From Rhodopseudomonas palustris JSC-3b (GTDB taxonomy: Bacteria > Pseudomonadota > Alphaproteobacteria > Rhizobiales > Xanthobacteraceae): a DNA stretch of 64,000 nt. A model generated the notes under the pieces. That model did no database searches, had not been told where the DNA came from, and was given only the letters and a program-made list of their open reading frames with translations. The stretch is from positions 2,834,213-2,898,212 of the forward strand of contig KI632513.1 of the NCBI GenBank assembly GCA_000504425.1, in the 5' to 3' direction. The position numbers were made by a program, and so were the translations under genes. Below, piece after piece: positions 47,533 to 56,892 of this stretch. The stretch's first letter is position 1. Every line of letters begins with the position of its first letter.

Positions 47533-48182
47533 GAGCCTCGTTCCGCAACCACCTTGATCATCGCCGCCCGCAGCTCCGGCATGCCGGACGCACTGCGCGA
47601 CGAGGTCACCACCAGCTCGGGAAAGGCCGCGGGGTGCTTGCGCAGCGCCTCGCTGGTGGCCGCCACCCGTTCCGCCAGCTCGCTGGCCTTCACCTGATCG
47701 GCCTTGGTCAGCACGATCTGGTAGCTGACCGCGCTCTTGTCGAGGGTGGTCAGCACCTCTTGGTCGACGTCTTTCAGGCCATGGCGCGAGTCGATCAGCA
47801 CATAGACCCGGGCCAGCGTGCTGCGGCCCTGCAAATATTGATGGATCAGCTTGGTCCAGGACGCGATCTTGGTTTTCGGCGCCGAGGCGTAGCCATAGCC
47901 GGGCATATCGACCAGCCGGAAACCGGCGTCGGGCGGCCCTTCAAAGAAGATCAGTTCCTGGGTGCGGCCGGGGGTGTGCGAGGTGCGCGCCAGCCCGCTG
48001 CGTCCAGTCAAAGCATTGATCAGGCTGGATTTGCCGACATTGGAGCGGCCGACAAAGGCCAGCTCCAGGCCCTGCATCGGCGGCAGGGTTTCGACCGAGG
48101 GCGATGCCCAGATGAAACGCCAGTCGCCGGCGAACACCTTGCGGCCCCGTTCGATCAGTTGCGGATCGATATCGTCGGTCAT
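47529..48182 (-). CDS. engB: Ribosome-biogenesis GTPase YihA/YsxC (EngB)
   Basis: GTPase needed for 50S assembly. About 217 residues. G1 is FVGRSNVGKSSLINAL, the G2 threonine is in HTPGRTQ, G3 is DMPGYGYA, G4 is LTKAD and the G5 region is TSSRSASG. The start at 48182 (MTDDIDPQLI) has GGAAAG upstream; a longer reading from 48197 adds MESCR. It is 166 bases downstream of yidC, with no clear gene between. Confidence 0.95.
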   Translation of the reverse strand: MTDDIDPQLIERGRKVFAGDWRFIWASPSVETLPPMQGLELAFVGRSNVGKSSLINALTGRSGLARTSHTPGRTQELIFFEGPPDAGFRLVDMPGYGYASAPKTKIASWTKLIHQYLQGRSTLARVYVLIDSRHGLKDVDQEVLTTLDKSAVSYQIVLTKADQVKASELAERVAATSEALRKHPAAFPELVVTSSRSASGMPELRAAMIKVVAERGS

Positions 48183-48348
48183 GCGGCAGCTTTCCATGGC
48201 GCCGCGTCATCCGTCGAGAGCCGCCAAGCCGGGCCGCAGCTTGGACACGGACGGCGCGGGTGAGACCCTTGATGCAGCGGGCCGTTGTGGTGAGGCTGCC
48301 GCCGAAGCGCCAGCCTCATGATGTCCGACAACGGCGCCGCGTTGCCTG

Positions 48349-50217
48349 TCAGGTGGTCTTTTTCTTCTTCTTCGAGAACGACGCCCTGATGTTGTCCCAG
48401 AGCTCAATCTTCACGCCGTTGCGACGCATGATGTAGCCCTGTTGCAGCACCGAGAGCAGGTTGTTCCACGCCCAGTAGATCACCAGACCCGCCGGGAACG
48501 ACGCCAGCATGAACGTGAAGATCAGCGGCATCCAGGCGAAGATCATCTGCTGGGTCGGATCCGGCGGCGCCGGATTGAGCTTCATCTGCACCCACATGGT
48601 CAGACCCATGATGATCGGCCAGATACCGAGCGCCAGATAGTAGCCCAGCACCGGGATGTGGGTCGGATCGTAGGGGATCAGCCCGAACAGATTGAAGACG
48701 TTGGTCGGGTCAGCCGCCGACAGGTCCTGAATCCAGCCGAAGAACGGCGCGTGCCGCATTTCGATGGTGACGAACAGCACCTTGTACAGCGAGAAGAACA
48801 CCGGGATCTGCAGCAGCACCGGGAGACAGCCGGCCACGGGATTGATCTTCTCCCGCCGGTAGATCTCCATCATCTCCTGCTGCTGCTTGGCCTTGTCGTC
48901 CGGATAACGATCCTTGAGCGCCATCAGCTGCGGCTGGATCGCCTTCATCTTCGCCATCGAGGCGTAGGACTTGTTGGCGAGCGGCAGGAACAAGAGCTTG
49001 ATCAGCACCGTGACCAGCAGGATCGAGACGCCGAAATTGCCGAACAGGTGGAAGAAGAAGTCCAGCGCGACGAACATCGGCTTGGTGATGAAGTAGAACC
49101 ATCCCCAATCGATCAGCAGGTCGAAATGGTTGAGACCAAGCGACTTGTTGTAGCCGCCAAGCCCGAGGCCCGGGAAGTTGATGCCGACCACGCCGGCTTC
49201 CTTGGCGCCGGCGAACAGCCGGGCATTGGCGGTGCCGGTGCCGCCGATCGGGATCATCTGCGGATCGAGCAGATAGTCGGTCTGATAGGTGCGGACGTTG
49301 TTGGCGAGGTTCGAGGAGAACCGCGCCTGCAGCTGCGCCGAAGTGTCGGGCAGCAGCGCCGACGCCCAATACTTATCGGTGATGCCGAGCCAGCCATTGG
49401 TGACCTTGAAATTGACGGTCTTGGCTTCGTCGATCTTGGCGTAGCCGTATTCCTGCAGGCCCTGCTCACCGAGATAGCCGACCAGACCTTCGTGCAGGAT
49501 GTAGTAGCCGGCGACGTGCGGCGCGCCATGGCGCGAGATCAGCGCGAACGGATACAGCGTCACCGGCGCGTTGCCGATGTTGCTGACCTCGTCCTTCATC
49601 GTGAACAGATAGCGCTCGTCCACCGAAATGGTGCGGCGGAAGGTCAGGCCTTCGCCATTGTCATAGCGCAGCACCACCGGCGAGGTCGGCGTCAGCGCGC
49701 CGGTTCCTTCCTGAGTCCAGACCGTGGTGTGATCCGGCACCTTGACGTTGCTGCCGGCGGCGGCAACCCAGCCGAACTCGGCGTAATAAGGATGCGCGCT
49801 GCCCGACGGTGAGAACAGGTCGATCGCCGGCGACTTCGGGGCCACGGTCTCGCGATACTGGCTCAGCGAGATGTCGTCGATGCGCGCCCCCTTCAGCGAG
49901 ATGCTGCCGGCGAGGCGCGGCGTGTCGATCTTGACGCGCGGCGAGGCGGCGAGCGCGGCGTCGCGGCTCAACACCGGCGCGGCAGCTGTCGCGGGCGGCG
50001 TGGCGGACGGTGCGATTGACGGCGTCGGCGCGCCAGCCTGCGGTGCGGCGCCGGGCTGGGGAGTCGGCTGGGCCGGATTGGCGGTCTGGCCGCGCGCGGC
50101 GATTTCGGCGGCGCGCTGCTTTTCCATCTGGGGGATGTTGAAGAAGTACTGCCAGCCCAGCAGCACGAGCCCCGACAGAATCACGGCAAGAATGGTGTTG
50201 CGATTATTGTCGGTCAT
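48349..50217 (-). CDS. yidC: Membrane protein insertase YidC
   Basis: A 622-residue insertase of the Gram-negative type. TM1 (about 6-22) precedes a large periplasmic domain (about 50-360, after a Pro/Ala-rich linker). The conserved insertase core has five TM segments (about 365-600): FNFGVSILLVTVLIKLLFLPLANKSYASMAKMKAIQPQL and the GCLPVLLQIPVFFSLYKVL motif, with the hydrophilic-groove Arg expected in the LVTVLIKLLFLP region replaced by Lys. The C-terminus is Lys-rich (SKKKKKTT), binding ribosomes. Order rpmH-rnpA-yidC-engB is classical; yidD is absent between rnpA and yidC. Confidence 0.97.
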   Translation of the reverse strand: MTDNNRNTILAVILSGLVLLGWQYFFNIPQMEKQRAAEIAARGQTANPAQPTPQPGAAPQAGAPTPSIAPSATPPATAAAPVLSRDAALAASPRVKIDTPRLAGSISLKGARIDDISLSQYRETVAPKSPAIDLFSPSGSAHPYYAEFGWVAAAGSNVKVPDHTTVWTQEGTGALTPTSPVVLRYDNGEGLTFRRTISVDERYLFTMKDEVSNIGNAPVTLYPFALISRHGAPHVAGYYILHEGLVGYLGEQGLQEYGYAKIDEAKTVNFKVTNGWLGITDKYWASALLPDTSAQLQARFSSNLANNVRTYQTDYLLDPQMIPIGGTGTANARLFAGAKEAGVVGINFPGLGLGGYNKSLGLNHFDLLIDWGWFYFITKPMFVALDFFFHLFGNFGVSILLVTVLIKLLFLPLANKSYASMAKMKAIQPQLMALKDRYPDDKAKQQQEMMEIYRREKINPVAGCLPVLLQIPVFFSLYKVLFVTIEMRHAPFFGWIQDLSAADPTNVFNLFGLIPYDPTHIPVLGYYLALGIWPIIMGLTMWVQMKLNPAPPDPTQQMIFAWMPLIFTFMLASFPAGLVIYWAWNNLLSVLQQGYIMRRNGVKIELWDNIRASFSKKKKKTT

Positions 50218-50234
50218 CGATCAGGTCTCATCAT

Positions 50235-50576
50235 TCATTTCGAGGTGGGCGATCGCCGCGGGACGCGATCGAACGCCGAATGGAGATCGTCGAGCATGAC
50301 GGAAAAGCCGCGCTCAAGCGCGGCACGTCGGCCGACCAGCACATAATCGCTGCTCGGCTGGATCACGGCGCGATCGACCCGCTTCACCAGCTCGCGAAGC
50401 CGGCGACGGATGCGATTACGCTCGGTGGCGGTCCCGATCTTCTTGGTGACGGTGAAGCCGACACGGACCGGCCCGTCGTCGTCACGGCGACGGGCTTGCA
50501 CGACGAAGGCAGGCTTATTGGCCCGCGCCCCGTTGGCAACGGCGATGAAGTCCGCCCGCTGCCTTAGCCGATCCAT
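50235..50576 (-). CDS. rnpA: Ribonuclease P protein component
   Basis: Protein cofactor of RNase P, 113 residues, basic. RADFIAVANGARANKPAFVVQ, then RVGFTVTKKIGTATERNRIRRRLRELV is the RNR signature. The start at 50576 follows rpmH by 20 bases. The long upstream frame of that ORF is not coding. It lies 17 bases before yidC. Confidence 0.96.
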   Translation of the reverse strand: MDRLRQRADFIAVANGARANKPAFVVQARRRDDDGPVRVGFTVTKKIGTATERNRIRRRLRELVKRVDRAVIQPSSDYVLVGRRAALERGFSVMLDDLHSAFDRVPRRSPTSK

Positions 50577-50596
50577 GATGATCTCGATGAGATCCG

Positions 50597-50731
50597 TCAG
50601 GCGCTCAGACGCTTGCGACCACGGGCGCGGCGCGCCGCCAGAACCTTGCGACCGCCGGTGGTGGCGAGACGGGCACGGAAGCCGTGACGGCGCTTGCGCA
50701 CCAATTTGCTGGGTTGATAAGTCCGCTTCAC
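50597..50731 (-). CDS. rpmH: 50S ribosomal protein L34
   Basis: A 44-residue ribosomal protein read from a GTG start: [22 protein letters not shown], ending [12 protein letters not shown]. The start is set by the invariant MKRTYQPS N-terminus and by GGAG about 8 bases upstream. It is the first gene of the rpmH-rnpA-yidC unit. Confidence 0.97.
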   Translation of the reverse strand: MKRTYQPSKLVRKRRHGFRARLATTGGRKVLAARRARGRKRLSA

Positions 50732-51085
50732 GGGTCGTTCTCCGCTGACCGGGCAAATTGCCGAGGAATTGAGGTGGAAGTCCGCAGATGCTGGCCCGAG
50801 ACGGGCCGTGATCGGCCCATACCAAGCCGTCCCGGACCAAGCCGGGGCATCACGGACAGTTGGCGGGCTTATACGAGAGCGACCTTCTTTCGTCAATCAC
50901 GCCGTCGGTCCTTTAAGCTCTCATGAAATTAGCATATTCTGCCCGGAAGCTGCCGAACTCTGCGATATCAGCGAACGGTCGTTGGATGCACTGGGCGCGG
51001 CGGCCGATGCTCCCGGAACCTCCGGGCAAGATCGGGTCAACACGGTCGTATTTGACGACGGCAACTTTTCGCAAGGCGGCGGCGC
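50732..51085. other. Divergent intergenic region, rpmH / histidine kinase
   Basis: About 354 bases without a gene. It presumably holds the rpmH promoter (minus) and the kinase promoter (plus). The plus-strand ORF crossing 50769-51176 overlaps the kinase in another frame and is not convincing. I see no dnaA boxes matching TTATCCACA. Confidence 0.4.
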
Positions 51086-52564
51086 GTGTCGGAAGCGGAC
51101 AACAAACTCGATTGGCGCGTCTGGCGACCAGGCCTGGAACCTCGGATCGGCCTGTCCGGGAAGCTGTTGCTGCTGACCATTCCGCTGATTCTGATCGCGG
51201 AAATCTTCATTTACGTGCCGTCGATCGCCAATTTCCGGCTGAACCGGCTGAGCGACCATGTCGCAGCCGCCAATACCGCGGCGCTGGTGCTGGATGCCGC
51301 GCCGTCCGGCACGGTGCCGGAAAACCTGACCCGGCAGATCCTCGACAGCATCAATGCCCGCGCGCTCGCCATCAAAATGGGCCAGCAGCGCCGGCTCTTG
51401 GCCAGCGCCGGGGTGCCGCCGACCGTCGATCACGAGGTCGACCTGCGCCACATCACGCCCTGGTCGGCGATCCTGGACTCGTTCGCCGTGATGCTGGAGC
51501 GCGAAAACAGCGCGATCCGGGTGGTCGGCCCTTCTGACAATGGCGGGCAGTTCATCGAGGTGGTGATCGATTCCGGGCCGCTGCGGCAGGCGATGTACCA
51601 TTTCTCCAGCAACCTGCTGCTGGTGTCGCTGACCATCACCAGCCTGACCACGGCGCTGATCTATCTGGCGCTGCATTTCCTGTTCGTGCGGCCGATGCGG
51701 CGGCTGACCGCCAACATGGTCGAGTTCCGCAAAAATCCGGAACACGCCACCGGCATCGTGGTGCCCTCGCCGCGCGGCGACGAGATCGGCCTCGCCGAAC
51801 AGGAATTGTCGGACATGCAGCGCGAGCTGGTGTCGATGCTGCATCAAAAGAGCCGGCTGGCGGCGCTCGGCCTCGCGGTGTCCAAGATCAACCATGATCT
51901 GCGCAACCTGCTGGCCTCGTCGCAAATCCTGTCCGACCAGCTCGCCAGCGTGCCCGACCCGCGCGTGCAGCGCTTTGCGCCAAAACTGATGCGCTCGCTG
52001 GAGCGCGCGATCGCGTTCTGCCAATCGACGCTGTCCTATGGCCGCGCCCAGGAAGCGGCGCCGGACCGGCGCTTGATGCTGGTCGAGCCGGTGATCAACG
52101 AGGTGCGCGAGAGCGCGGGCCTGGCCGCCGACACCTCGATCACCTGGGTCAGCTCGATCGAACGCGGCCTGACCATCGACGCCGACCCGGACCAGCTGTT
52201 CCGCGTGCTGCTCAATCTGGTGCGCAACGCCGCCCAGGCGCTGGAAGGGCTGCCGCGCGATACGCCCGGCGTGCAGCAGATCCGCATCACCGGCCGGCGC
52301 GAGGGCGCGGTCACGGTGATCGAGGTCGCCGATACCGGCCCCGGCGTGCCGCAAAAGGCCAAGGCACATCTGTTCGAGGCGTTCCAGGGCTCGGTGCGCG
52401 AAGGCGGCACCGGGCTTGGCCTCGCGATCGCCGCCGAGCTGGTGCGCGCCCATGGCGGCGACATCAATCTGGTGGAAGGCACGATCGGCGCCGTGTTCCG
52501 CATCACCGTGCCGGACCGGCCGGTCGACCTGCACAGCCTGCGCAAGGAACGGCAGCGCGCCTGA
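51086..52564 (+). CDS. Membrane sensor histidine kinase
   Basis: A 492-residue two-component kinase starting at GTG 51086. TM1 (about 25-48) precedes a periplasmic sensor (about 49-172), then TM2 (about 175-205) and a HAMP-like linker. The HisKA region has the H-box in LGLAVSKINHDLRNLLAS. The HATPase domain has the N-box NLVRNAAQAL, G1 DTGPG, and G2 GTGLGL. The cognate response regulator is not adjacent, so it is an orphan in this window. The signal is unknown. Confidence 0.93.
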   Translation: MSEADNKLDWRVWRPGLEPRIGLSGKLLLLTIPLILIAEIFIYVPSIANFRLNRLSDHVAAANTAALVLDAAPSGTVPENLTRQILDSINARALAIKMGQQRRLLASAGVPPTVDHEVDLRHITPWSAILDSFAVMLERENSAIRVVGPSDNGGQFIEVVIDSGPLRQAMYHFSSNLLLVSLTITSLTTALIYLALHFLFVRPMRRLTANMVEFRKNPEHATGIVVPSPRGDEIGLAEQELSDMQRELVSMLHQKSRLAALGLAVSKINHDLRNLLASSQILSDQLASVPDPRVQRFAPKLMRSLERAIAFCQSTLSYGRAQEAAPDRRLMLVEPVINEVRESAGLAADTSITWVSSIERGLTIDADPDQLFRVLLNLVRNAAQALEGLPRDTPGVQQIRITGRREGAVTVIEVADTGPGVPQKAKAHLFEAFQGSVREGGTGLGLAIAAELVRAHGGDINLVEGTIGAVFRITVPDRPVDLHSLRKERQRA

Positions 52565-53026
52565 TTGCCGCAGCGAGGCCCGCACGCCGGTCTACCAATC
52601 ATGCACGGCCGCTGTCCGCTCCTTTGGCGCGGGGCTGTCTGGCGCTTGCACCCTCGCCCCTGAGGCCCCCCACGAATCGAACAATGGCGGCGCAGCGATC
52701 GACCGCCGCAGCACGGCTGCGCAAAACTTCGTCTGGCGAGCATTTTGTCGGTCCGTGTGACAGATTTTTTCATGACGCGGCCGCGTGCCATGCACAGCGG
52801 CATACGTCACCGCGGCGCGATCCGCGCGAATTCATGCGCGGTTTCAAGGCATTGCCGCGCAATAGCGGCCGCCGCGGCGCTTGTGATGTTTTTGCACCGA
52901 ACTGGCTCGTGACGCTTGCCAAGCCGCGCCGGAGCCGGTAGCTATGGCGCGCTTTCGCGACGTCACCGTTTGCGGAATGCAGGCGGTCTTCGCAGCCTCC
53001 CTTTGGCAGCGCTGCAAGAACGACAG
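52565..53026. other. Gene-free region before tRNA-Arg
   Basis: About 460 bases. The open frames in it have no recognisable homology, and one (minus) simply reads through the tRNA gene. A tRNA promoter should lie just upstream of 53027. No attachment-site repeat of the tRNA 3' end was seen downstream. Confidence 0.4.
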
Positions 53027-53103
53027 GCGCCCGTAGCTCAGCTGGATAGAGCACCAGACTACGAATCTGGGGGTCAGAGGTTCGAATCCTTTCGGGCGCG
53101 CCA
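53027..53103 (+). tRNA. tRNA-Arg (anticodon ACG)
   Basis: Cloverleaf by eye. Acceptor GCGCCCG pairs with CGGGCGC. The D-arm carries AGCTGGATAGAGC. The anticodon stem CCAGA/TCTGG holds the loop CTACGAA (anticodon ACG). TTCGAAT is in the T-loop. The gene ends G-CCA, with CCA encoded. Wobble inosine at A34 would let it read CGU/CGC/CGA. Confidence 0.95.
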
Positions 53104-53186
53104 TTCAACGCAGCATGCATCTTCACCAGCCAGCGCTTCGGTCAGCTGAGTTAAGCGGCGGCGTTATTCCTCCCCATTCGTGAGCG

Positions 53187-54167
53187 CTATCTGAGATCGT
53201 TGCGCTTGGACGAATAGACAAGCTCGTCGGTCGCGTGCGGATCGATCTCGAGCCGACGCTGGGGGTTCATGCGAACATTCCACGCGACATCGACAATGGA
53301 CTGCGTCTGCCAGTGTTGAGCCGGGCGCTCAGGGTTTTCGCCGAAGTTGATGCCGACCATGCCGATGTTGAGCACCCGCGAGATCACTGGGACCAGGCAG
53401 TACATGCCGAGACGCGATCGCGTCTGCTGGACCAGCCCGTCCCAGGGCATGAAGTAGGTCCACCAGTACGACTTCAGCAGATGCCAGCGCTTGCGATCGA
53501 TGGCCCAGCTCCAGCATACAAACGGCGCACGCTTGACCGCGTAGAGTAGACTCTCGTCCTGGCGGACGGCTGCGGCCGGGAGCGAAAAATCCCAGTTCGA
53601 CCACCCGCTGGCGGCGAGCACGGTTGCATCATACTGAGGATCGCGGAAGATCTGATCGTGGACCGACTGGAAGAATCTCAGGAAGTCCGGACCGGGTACG
53701 AGATCGTCCTCGAGCACGATCGCCCATTCCGAACCCATGCGATCGAAAGCGAGCGTCAGCAGCGCGTGGATGTTGGCGTTGATCAGGAACTCGCATTTGA
53801 GACCGAGACGCGGCATCAGCTTGTGTAAAGGCCAATACGGCCGCGCATGCCTGATGGCATAGCTTTGGGGATGGATCGCCTTCCAGTCGGCGATCAGCTT
53901 CGACACGCGCGCATCGTCGCCGTCCTGAGAAAAAATCACCAGCGTCTGCTCAATTCCGTCAACCAGAGCCAACGCCGACAGGACTCGCTCGAGATATTGA
54001 GGACGGTCGCACACTGGGATCAGGATGGGGATTAGGCCATCATGCGCGCCCGCGCGCCGGAGCGCGCGCATCAACCGGGCCTGTCGAGTGCGGTTGACGA
54101 TTTCCGGCGCAGCAAACCAGAGCAGCGCGGCCAGGCAGCCGAACCCGATGAGGAGAGCAATGGACAT
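53187..54167 (-). CDS. GnT-I-like glycosyltransferase (GT13-type) with N-terminal membrane anchor
   Basis: A 326-residue protein. An N-terminal hydrophobic segment (MSIALLIGFGCLAALLWFAA) gives a type II signal-anchor layout. The rest aligns by eye with eukaryotic N-acetylglucosaminyltransferase I: IPILIPVCDR (47-55) to IPILVIACDR; VIFSQD (77-82) to IIVSQD; WAIVLEDDLVPGPDFLRFFQ (EDD 153-155, the metal site) to VVVEDDLEVAPDFFEYFQ; PWDGL (241-245) to FWDDW (Asp catalytic base); PVISRVLNIGMVGINFG (260-276) to PEISRTMTFGRKGVSHG. It should transfer a sugar, perhaps GlcNAc, from a UDP-sugar. The acceptor is unknown. Base composition looks lower in GC than neighbours. The start at 54167 lacks a clear ribosome site. 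It lies 83 bases beyond tRNA-Arg. Confidence 0.8.
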   Translation of the reverse strand: MSIALLIGFGCLAALLWFAAPEIVNRTRQARLMRALRRAGAHDGLIPILIPVCDRPQYLERVLSALALVDGIEQTLVIFSQDGDDARVSKLIADWKAIHPQSYAIRHARPYWPLHKLMPRLGLKCEFLINANIHALLTLAFDRMGSEWAIVLEDDLVPGPDFLRFFQSVHDQIFRDPQYDATVLAASGWSNWDFSLPAAAVRQDESLLYAVKRAPFVCWSWAIDRKRWHLLKSYWWTYFMPWDGLVQQTRSRLGMYCLVPVISRVLNIGMVGINFGENPERPAQHWQTQSIVDVAWNVRMNPQRRLEIDPHATDELVYSSKRNDLR

Positions 54168-54469
54168 CGGGGTGTCGCGAGCTCCGAACGCTGCCGAATT
54201 TGCGCAAATCTGCTGCCAAATAAGCAGCGCGACCGCACTCGTGCAAGCAGTGATCGCGGCTGATGCGGCCGGCGGCCATGCGATGAAACAAATTCGAGCG
54301 GGCGCGATGCCCGCGCCGAGCGAGCCTCTCAATGATCGATAGGCGACGGAGCGCGGGCATGACGGGTCAATGGAGCCGCCGGTATGAGTTTTCGCAACCC
54401 ACCGCTACGCGATGGGAAGGAGGGGTGGTCGTTTCGATTCTGTGTTCGCCTACTCGCCGCGTTTACAGA
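54168..54469. other. Intergenic region upstream of the glycosyltransferase
   Basis: About 300 bases between the DEAD-box gene stop and the glycosyltransferase start (both minus strand). It should carry the glycosyltransferase promoter. The in-frame upstream reading to 54332 includes a hydrophobic stretch and a TTG start, and could be a longer N-terminus, but it has no ribosome site. No repeat or tRNA remnant was found. Confidence 0.35.
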
Positions 54470-56665
54470 TCAGCCGCGGGGTTTGGTCTTGGGCTTCTTT
54501 TTGTAGCCCGGGTTTTTGGCTGACGGGTCATCGCGGCGGGCCTTGCTGACATAGGCCGGCTTATCGTCGCGCGACTTCTTCTTTAGACCGTCTTTCTTGA
54601 AGTCATCCTTCTTGAAAGCATCTTTCTTGAAGGTGTCCTTCTTGAAGGTCTCGTCCTTGAAGCGGTCTTTCTTGAAACCATCCTTCTTGAAACCGTCTTT
54701 CTTGTAGCCGTCGGACTTGGCGCCGGCTTCCTTGAACGACGGTTCTTTGCCCGCGCGCGGCGGACGCTTGTCGCGCGGCGCGTCGCCATGGCCCTTGCCG
54801 CGCGGCGCCTTCGCCTCGTCGCCAAACTCGACCTCCTGGCGCGCTTCACGCAGCGCCTCGCCTGATAGCGGCGACCACGAGTCCGGCCGCTTGCTGCGCC
54901 GCGGCTCGCGCTCGTGCTGATCGTCATCGCGGCGCTTGGCCGACGGTTTTCCGCGCTCGGCCGCGAACGGCTTGGCATCATCCGCCTTGCTATCGATCGG
55001 CTTGGCGCCGATCAGCGGCTCGATCCGGATGGTGTCGTCCTTGTCCGGGCGGCGAACCTGCGCGGCGAACGCCTCGGCCGCCGAGGCGGCAATTTCGAAC
55101 TCCGTGGTGGTGTCGAGAATCCGGATCGCGCCGATGTCCTGGCGATCGATGCCGCCGCGCCGGCAGATCATCGGCAACAGCCACCGCGCCTCGGCATTCT
55201 TGCGCTTGCCGATCGCTGCGCGGAACCAGACGCCGTCGGTCAGGGCATGGCGCTGCGCGGCCTTCGCTGAACGCGGCCTTGGCTCGCGCTCCTCGCGCGG
55301 AGCACGCGCTCCCTTGCCCTCGGCGCGCGGCTCACGCGCGCGGCCGCGGTCCTGGCCCGGATCGAGAATATCCTCCGGTGCCGGCAGCCGCGCCCGATAG
55401 AGCCGTGCCAGCGCGATCGCGATCTGCTCGGCCGAGCGCTCGGCGAGCAGCGTCTGCGCCAGCGCCTGATCTTCCGGGGTCGCTTCCTCGGTGAACAGCT
55501 CATCTTGCAACATGCGCTGCTGATCGAGCGCACGGATCTCATCGGCCTGCGGCGCGGTGCCCCAGATCGCTTCGGTGCCGGCGAGATTGAGCAACAGCTC
55601 GGCGCGGCGCCGCCGAGCCGGCGGCACCAGCAGCACGCTGATGCCCTTTTTGCCGGCGCGCCCGGTGCGCCCGGAGCGATGCTGCATCACTTCCGGATCG
55701 TTGGGCAGATCGGCATGAATGACGAGGCCGAGATTGGGCAGATCGATGCCGCGCGCGGCAACGTCGGTGGCAACGCACACCCGGGCGCGGCCATCGCGCA
55801 GCGAATTGAGCGCATTGGTGCGTTCGTTCTGGGTCAGTTCGCCCGACAGCGCCACCACCGAAAAGCCGCGCTCGAGCAGCGAGGTCTGCAGATGATTGAC
55901 CGCGCTCCGAGTGTTGCAGAACACGATCGCGCACGGCGATTCCACCAGGCGCAAGGTGTTGACCACGGCATGTTCGACATCGCCCGGCGCGATGCGCATG
56001 GCGCGATATTCGATGTCGGCGTGGCCGCCTTCACGACCGGCGACTTCGATGCGCAGCGCATCCTGCTGATAGGTTTTCGCCATCGCGATGATGCCGCGCG
56101 GCAGCGTCGCGGAGAACAACAGCGTGCGCCGGGATTCCGGCGTGGTTTCCAGGATGAATTCCATGTCCTCGCGGAAACCGAGATCGAGCATCTCGTCGGC
56201 TTCATCGAGCACCACCGCTTTCAGCTGTGAGACATCGAGCCGGCCGCGGCGCAGATGGTCGCACAGCCGCCCCGGCGTGCCGACCACGATATGCGCGCCT
56301 TCGGCCAGTTCGCGCTGCTCGCGGCGCGGGTCCATGCCGCCGACGCACGACACCACGCGCGCGCCCGTGTGCTGGTACAGCCAACCCAGCTCGCGATGCA
56401 CCTGCAAGGCAAGTTCGCGGGTCGGCGCCACGATCAGCGCCAGCGGCGCGGCGCCCGCTTCGAAGCGTTCGGCCTCGCCGAGCAGATCGGCGGCGATCGC
56501 CAAGCCATAGGCGACGGTCTTGCCGGAGCCGGTCTGCGCCGACACCAGCAGATCGCGGCCCGCCGCGTCTGGCGACAGCACCGCGGTCTGCACCTCGGTG
56601 GCTTCAAGGAAGTTGCGCTCCGCCAAAGCTCGGGCGAGCTGCGGGTGGCTGGTGAAGAATGTCAC
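54470..56665 (-). CDS. DEAD-box RNA helicase with DbpA-like RNA-binding domain and repetitive tail
   Basis: A 731-residue helicase. Core motifs: AQTGSGKT (motif I, 43-50), PTRELA (Ia), GTPGRL, DEAD (II), SAT (III) and HRSGRTGRAGKKG (VI). A DbpA-type domain (GVWFRAAIGKRKNAEARWLLPMICRRGGIDRQDIGAIRIL) supports ribosomal RNA binding, so a role in ribosome assembly or mRNA decay (CsdA/DbpA-like) is likely. The C-terminal 150 residues are disordered, with tandem KKDxF pentads (nucleotides 54588-54710) that probably aid RNA or condensate contacts. The start at 56665 fits the Q-motif position. Confidence 0.95.
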   Translation of the reverse strand: MTFFTSHPQLARALAERNFLEATEVQTAVLSPDAAGRDLLVSAQTGSGKTVAYGLAIAADLLGEAERFEAGAAPLALIVAPTRELALQVHRELGWLYQHTGARVVSCVGGMDPRREQRELAEGAHIVVGTPGRLCDHLRRGRLDVSQLKAVVLDEADEMLDLGFREDMEFILETTPESRRTLLFSATLPRGIIAMAKTYQQDALRIEVAGREGGHADIEYRAMRIAPGDVEHAVVNTLRLVESPCAIVFCNTRSAVNHLQTSLLERGFSVVALSGELTQNERTNALNSLRDGRARVCVATDVAARGIDLPNLGLVIHADLPNDPEVMQHRSGRTGRAGKKGISVLLVPPARRRRAELLLNLAGTEAIWGTAPQADEIRALDQQRMLQDELFTEEATPEDQALAQTLLAERSAEQIAIALARLYRARLPAPEDILDPGQDRGRAREPRAEGKGARAPREEREPRPRSAKAAQRHALTDGVWFRAAIGKRKNAEARWLLPMICRRGGIDRQDIGAIRILDTTTEFEIAASAAEAFAAQVRRPDKDDTIRIEPLIGAKPIDSKADDAKPFAAERGKPSAKRRDDDQHEREPRRSKRPDSWSPLSGEALREARQEVEFGDEAKAPRGKGHGDAPRDKRPPRAGKEPSFKEAGAKSDGYKKDGFKKDGFKKDRFKDETFKKDTFKKDAFKKDDFKKDGLKKKSRDDKPAYVSKARRDDPSAKNPGYKKKPKTKPRG
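54588..54710 (-). repeat. Tandem KKDxF pentapeptide repeat array
   Basis: Eight or so 15-base units within the DEAD-box gene. Each encodes F-K-K-D-x or a close variant (GF, RF, TF, AF, DF). Confidence 0.85.
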
Positions 56666-56892
56666 GAACAGAAGACCTTACTGGCGATCACGCCGAATGG
56701 AAAAACCCCGGGACCCAACGGGTCTGCACAGCAAGCCTTGACGATACGCCGTCACCAGGGGCTGGCGAAGTGTGGGAGCTAGCCTTGATTTAAGCCAAGA
56801 GCGGGCAAAGCGCCAATCTTTCCTGAAGGGGGCCGGGCCGGGCCGGCCCCCGCTGCCGCGCCGCCACCGGCGCGAGGGGGATGCGGCGGCGC

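Noticed and set aside
52844..53104. Minus-strand ORF beginning MARPKGFEPLTPRF
   Set aside because: It is the reverse translation of the tRNA-Arg gene, a well-known false protein.
53104..54469. Genomic island inserted at tRNA-Arg
   Set aside because: No repeat of the tRNA 3' end and no integrase were found around the glycosyltransferase gene, so only lateral transfer of a single gene can be suspected.
54588..54710. CRISPR-like array
   Set aside because: The regular 15-base periodicity is in-frame coding repeat without spacers.
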